From Methyloversatilis thermotolerans (GTDB lineage: Bacteria > Pseudomonadota > Gammaproteobacteria > Burkholderiales > Rhodocyclaceae): DNA of 64,000 nucleotides. Below, piece by piece: positions 62,424 through 64,000 of the stretch (position 1 is the first letter of the stretch; each line of letters begins with the position of its first letter). Under the pieces are notes generated by a model. It did no database searches. It saw only the letters and a list, made by a program, of their open reading frames with translations, and was not told the DNA's origin. The translations under genes were made by a program, and so were the position numbers. Where the stretch lies: contig NZ_KB889967.1 of NCBI RefSeq assembly GCF_000372885.1, positions 62,001-126,000 on the forward strand, in the 5' to 3' direction.

Positions 62424-63509
62424 ATGACATCCGGAAGCGACCCGATGGACGACACCCTGTCCCGCACCGATGCGCAGCAGCGCGTGGATGACATCCACGC
62501 CTGGCGCCGCGAACAGGCGCGGCTGACCGCCGACGGCCTGGCGCAGGCCGATGCGGCAGCGGTCCGCGCCCATCACGACGCACTGCTCGCGCGCTTCGCC
62601 GCACGGCCCGATGTCGACACCTCGCAGCGGGCGCGCCAGCTCACGCTTGGTCTGCGCATCGCCTCCTTTCTTGGCGCGCTGGCGCTGGCGGCCAGCGTGT
62701 TCTTCCTGTTCCGCCAGTACTGGCCGCTGTTTCCCGAAGCCGTGCAGGTGGCGCTGCTGGCCGGTGCCTCGCTCGGCACGCTGCTGCTCACCGCGTGGCT
62801 GCACCGGCGCGACGCCTCCGGCTACTTCACCAAGCTGGCCGCACTGGTCGCCTTCGCCTGTTTCGTGCTGAACCTGAGCCTGCTCGGTTCCAGCTTCAAC
62901 ATCACGCCGTCGGACAAGGCGCTGCTGCCGTGGGCGGCGTTCGCGCTGCTGCTCGCCTACACCTGCGAACTGCGCCTGCTGCTGGTGGCCGGGCTGGTCT
63001 GCATCACCGGCTTCATCGCCGCCCGCGTCGGCACCTGGACCGGCATGTACTGGCTCAGCGTCGGCGAGCGGCCGGAGCATTTCTTCCCGGCGGCGCTGCT
63101 CATGTTCTGCGTGCCCTTCTTCGTCGATCACCGGCGCCATCCCGGCTTCGATGCCACCTGGCGGCTGGTTGCACTGCTCGCGCTCTTCCTGCCCATGCTG
63201 GTGCTGTCGAACTGGGGCCGCGCGAGCTATCTGCCCTTCGACGCCGACCTGGTCGAAGGCTTCTATCAACTGGGCGGCTTCGTCGCCGGCGGTCTGCTGA
63301 CCTGGCTCGGCGCGCGTCGTGGCTGGCCGGAGGTGATGAATACCGCGGTCGTGTTCTTCGTCATCTTCCTCTACACCAAGCTGTTCGACTGGTGGTGGGC
63401 GGTGATGCCGAAATTCCTGTTCTTCCTCGTGCTCGGGCTGGTGGCGCTGCTGGTCATCCTGGTGCTGAAGCGGCTGCGTGCGGTGACACAGACGGAGGCC
63501 GGGCGATGA
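62424..63509 (+). CDS. DUF2157-like multi-pass membrane protein
   Basis: Inner-membrane protein of 361 residues with about ten hydrophobic helices after a soluble N-terminal segment of 75 residues (DDTLSRTDAQQRVDDIHAWRREQARLTADGLAQADAAAVRAHHDALLARF). The closing motif YTKLFDWWWAVMPKFLFFLVLGLVALLVILVLKRLR is typical of DUF2157/GDYXXLXY-type proteins. The ATG at 62424 is used; MDDTL at 62445 is possible. Its stop overlaps the next start as ATGA. The pair is widespread in proteobacteria, has no confirmed biochemical role, and may form one membrane complex. Confidence 0.85.
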   Translation: MTSGSDPMDDTLSRTDAQQRVDDIHAWRREQARLTADGLAQADAAAVRAHHDALLARFAARPDVDTSQRARQLTLGLRIASFLGALALAASVFFLFRQYWPLFPEAVQVALLAGASLGTLLLTAWLHRRDASGYFTKLAALVAFACFVLNLSLLGSSFNITPSDKALLPWAAFALLLAYTCELRLLLVAGLVCITGFIAARVGTWTGMYWLSVGERPEHFFPAALLMFCVPFFVDHRRHPGFDATWRLVALLALFLPMLVLSNWGRASYLPFDADLVEGFYQLGGFVAGGLLTWLGARRGWPEVMNTAVVFFVIFLYTKLFDWWWAVMPKFLFFLVLGLVALLVILVLKRLRAVTQTEAGR

Positions 63510-64000
63510 CGCAGGCGCAGAAATGGCTGCTGACCGGCGGCGTCGCACTCATCGTCGCGGTGAATGCCTTCGTGCTGGCGGGCGTCGCATGGAACCGCTC
63601 CGGCGTGCCCGGCAGCGCGCTCACCCTTACGCAGCGCGAACTCGGTCTGCCCTACGCCTTCGGGCTCGACGGCGAGCGCGGCGGCATCGACGTGGCGCTG
63701 CTCTGGCGCGCGCCGATGCGCGACGATAACGCGGAGGCCGCCTACGACATGCACTACGGCCGCGGGCCCGACTGGCTGGATGGCGACAAGCTGCGCGCGC
63801 TCGGCTTCGACCTGAAGGACGAGCGCGACGCCTACCGCCAGAAGCGCGAAGTGTATGTCGTGCTCGAACTGGCGGGCGCTGACTGGCAGGCGGCGCTGGC
63901 GCAGACGCAGCGCCGTCTCGACAGGGCGCTCGCCCGCGGCAACGCGGAGAGGCAGGATGTCGACGCGCAGAAGTCGGCACGGGAGGCGCTGGAATACGAG
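63506..64000 (+). CDS. DUF4824-like membrane-anchored protein (3' partial)
   Basis: The frame starts at ATG 63506 (overlapping the DUF2157 stop) and is open to the window end, so the C-terminus is missing. The visible 165 residues begin MTQAQKWLLTGGVALIVAVNAFVLAGVAWNRSG, a single membrane anchor or signal, then a soluble domain (RELGLPYAFGLDGERGGIDVALLWRAP; DWLDGDKLRALGFDL; KREVYVVLELAGADWQAALAQ) that fits DUF4824. It is coupled to the DUF2157-like gene. The domain faces the periplasm by topology. Confidence 0.82.
   Translation, partial: MTQAQKWLLTGGVALIVAVNAFVLAGVAWNRSGVPGSALTLTQRELGLPYAFGLDGERGGIDVALLWRAPMRDDNAEAAYDMHYGRGPDWLDGDKLRALGFDLKDERDAYRQKREVYVVLELAGADWQAALAQTQRRLDRALARGNAERQDVDAQKSAREALEYE

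Overview
The window is high-GC bacterial chromosome with dense, often ATGA-overlapping genes. The lpt/kds lipopolysaccharide operon, FNR with hemN, an ECF sigma/DUF3379 anti-sigma pair, many PEP-CTERM proteins, DUF2970 and DUF2157/DUF4824 genes together suggest a betaproteobacterium, most likely Rhodocyclales (Methyloversatilis-like). The genus is inference from gene content only. I saw no rRNA, tRNA, transposase or prophage genes.

Layout. 1-4.4 kb: a hybrid sensor kinase (5' end outside the window) and an HD-GYP response regulator. 4.6-7.3 kb: kdsD-kdsC-lptC-lptA on the minus strand, without the usual lptB/rpoN behind. 7.4-13.8 kb: a CPA2 antiporter, an orphan pseudopilin, MAPEG, LysR, an orphan BufC/HvfC-like protein and an EF-hand protein. 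14-18.6 kb: a SWIM-SNF2 helicase and an ECF sigma/anti-sigma pair. 19-24.5 kb: fnr and hemN sharing a perfect FNR box, a TauE/SafE-like membrane protein, a Usp and an HDOD-GAF protein. Three REP clusters lie near 18.8, 22.7 and 36 kb. 24.5-34.4 kb: eight minus-strand exported proteins, seven ending in PEP-CTERM-like tails. Four of those plus a UshA-like nucleotidase look like organophosphate-degrading enzymes. Two neighbouring PEP-CTERM genes are a tandem duplication whose breakpoint footprint is still visible. 34.5-37.3 kb: argJ and a truncated CCA-enzyme paralogue with a lost HD motif.

38.3-54.3 kb is a type I-C CRISPR-Cas locus read on the minus strand: WYL regulator, cas3, a small membrane ORF, cas5c, cas8c (with internal cas11c), cas7c, [inverted RHH/PIN toxin-antitoxin], cas4, cas1, cas2, leader, and an array of 82 repeats plus one degenerate terminal repeat. 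Between cas3 and cas5c I find what looks like a stand-alone crRNA-like guide: a degenerate I-C repeat ending in the exact 11-nt handle, a guide of about 32 nt and a terminator hairpin. Its seed matches a TTC-PAM-flanked site in the divergent promoter region just upstream. The site would control both the guide itself and a 46-codon membrane ORF translationally coupled to cas5c. This is the architecture of CreR/CreTA-type self-regulating CRISPR guides and is the strongest candidate here for an undescribed system.

54.4-64 kb: an AbrB/PIN (VapBC) module, a class I methyltransferase, and a TonB receptor/solute-binding protein/di-haem oxidoreductase operon preceded by a ModE-like box and divergent from a ModE-like regulator. 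A DUF2970 protein and a DUF2157-DUF4824 pair, cut by the window end, close the region.
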